Positions 63,455 to 64,000 of a stretch of DNA of 64,000 nucleotides are shown here, in pieces (position 1 is the stretch's first letter; each line of letters opens with the position of its first letter). Under the pieces are notes generated by a model, which was not told the DNA's origin, did no database searches, and worked only from the letters and a program-made list of their open reading frames with translations. Position numbers and translations under genes: made by a program. This DNA is from REEB426 sp964551975 (GTDB lineage: Bacteria; Actinomycetota; Actinomycetes; S36-B12), in the NCBI GenBank assembly GCA_964551975.1, contig CAZKFI010000002.1, positions 1 to 64,000 on the forward strand, in the 5' to 3' direction.

Positions 63455-64000
63455 ATGACCAGCGTGGGGGTGCTTGCCTCACCTCGCCGTGATCTGGCGA
63501 GCCTGGCGGCACGTTTGTATCCGCCGATGCCCACCAGCGGCGTTATCGGCTGGCTTGGCCCGATCGTGGTCATGTTGATTGGCGGCCTACTGCGGGTCTG
63601 GGACCTCAGCACACCCAATGCGGTGGCATTCGATGAGACCTACTACCCCAAGGATGCCGCCTCGCTACTGCGCTTCGGCGTAGAGATGCAGATGGTCGAG
63701 CAGGCCAACGACATCCTGATCACCGGCACGGACGACTGGACCTCGATCGCCATCTTCAAGGATGAGCCTGCCTTCGTTGTGCATCCACCGCTAGGTAAGT
63801 GGATCATCGCTTCGGGCATCTGGGCCTTCGGAGTAACTCCATTCGGATGGCGAATCGCCATGGCGATTCTGGGGACGCTGGCAATCTTGATTACGGCCCG
63901 GATTGCCCGACGCCTCACCCGCTCAAATCTCATCGGCACACTGGCCGGATTGCTCCTAGCACTCGATGGCATTCATTTGGTCATGAGTCGGACAGGGCTA
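63455..64000 (+). CDS. pmt: Dolichyl-phosphate-mannose--protein mannosyltransferase, 5' part
   Basis: The first 182 codons of a GT39-family protein O-mannosyltransferase; the window ends inside it. The N-terminus has a hydrophobic helix GPIVVMLIGGLLRVWDL near 30-47, then the catalytic-loop signature AVAFDETYYPKDAASLL, HPPLGKWIIASGIWAFG near 110-125, FGWRIAMAILGTLAILI and ALDGIHLVMSR. The Asp-Glu in FDETYY is the expected catalytic site facing outside. In actinobacteria Pmt modifies Sec-exported proteins; it is next to rsmI in M. tuberculosis (Rv1002c). Confidence 0.93.
   Translation, partial: MTSVGVLASPRRDLASLAARLYPPMPTSGVIGWLGPIVVMLIGGLLRVWDLSTPNAVAFDETYYPKDAASLLRFGVEMQMVEQANDILITGTDDWTSIAIFKDEPAFVVHPPLGKWIIASGIWAFGVTPFGWRIAMAILGTLAILITARIARRLTRSNLIGTLAGLLLALDGIHLVMSRTGL

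Overview
The window is GC-rich, gene-dense chromosome of an actinomycete (Actinomycetota). The evidence is the gene content (Rex, fused CobA/HemD, AURKAIP1/COX24-type bS22, CtpE-type ATPase, FasR-like TetR, DUF4229) and the frequent GTG starts with 4-base ATGA/GTGA overlaps. Gene order, compared from memory, follows several Mycobacterium tuberculosis neighbourhoods: Rv0495c-Rv0529, the men genes Rv0534-Rv0558, Rv1002c-Rv1022, and the radA-mutY-clpC1 region near Rv3585. A run of ten Ns (50695-50704) shows this is a scaffold, so an uncultured or draft genome is likely. I cannot resolve genus or family. I see no phage, insertion sequence, CRISPR array or plasmid function.

Layout. 1-2.5 kb: the start of the nuo operon (nuoABC and the first codons of nuoD) behind menG. 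2.6-11.6 kb: a complete classical menaquinone set (menF, menD, menC, menB, menE, menA) with an ACT-GNAT acetyltransferase inside it. 11.5-16.2 kb: two small membrane proteins and a System II cytochrome c maturation operon (tlpA, ccdA, resB, ccsB). 16.2-19.8 kb: a histidine phosphatase, cobA/hemD, rex and a glutaredoxin; hemA, hemC, hemB and hemL, expected around here, are missing. 19.7-24.6 kb: lipid genes (acyl-CoA ligase, HAD-IB hydrolase, PlsC-type acyltransferase, epimerase) and the 32-residue bS22. 24.8-29.5 kb: an excisionase-like HTH protein, then a tightly overlapped five-gene operon (TIM-barrel protein, HTH-less TetR-C-like protein, proline-dehydrogenase-like flavoprotein, ProC, AcuC).

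29.5-33.6 kb: a CtpE-like P-type ATPase coupled to Ppx/GppA, and a Cys/His-rich DUF3109-like protein. 33.7-39.8 kb: radA, a membrane protein, mutY, a second membrane protein and clpC; disA is not next to radA. 40-46.5 kb: ppc, mobA-like, HAD dehalogenase, DUF885 peptidase-like, mazG. 46.5-55.3 kb: SurA_N-like lipoprotein, mfd, the assembly gap, a cysQ-like phosphatase, pth, a short bL25, prs, glmU, tRNA-Gln. 55.4-57.2 kb: an acyl-CoA desaturase and a FasR-like TetR behind a tandem palindromic operator. 57.2-62.4 kb: ispE, rsmA, tatD, metG, rsmI. The window ends with a secreted DUF1566-like protein and the start of a protein O-mannosyltransferase gene.

How the genes fit together: menaquinone synthesis, complex I, cytochrome c maturation and the NADH sensor Rex form a respiratory block. 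Most of the rest is housekeeping (translation, repair, proteostasis, nucleotide and envelope precursors). The most unusual part is the five-gene operon at 25.1-29.5 kb: its 'proline dehydrogenase' has lost the residues that hold proline, and it is coupled to a TetR ligand-binding domain with no DNA-binding domain.
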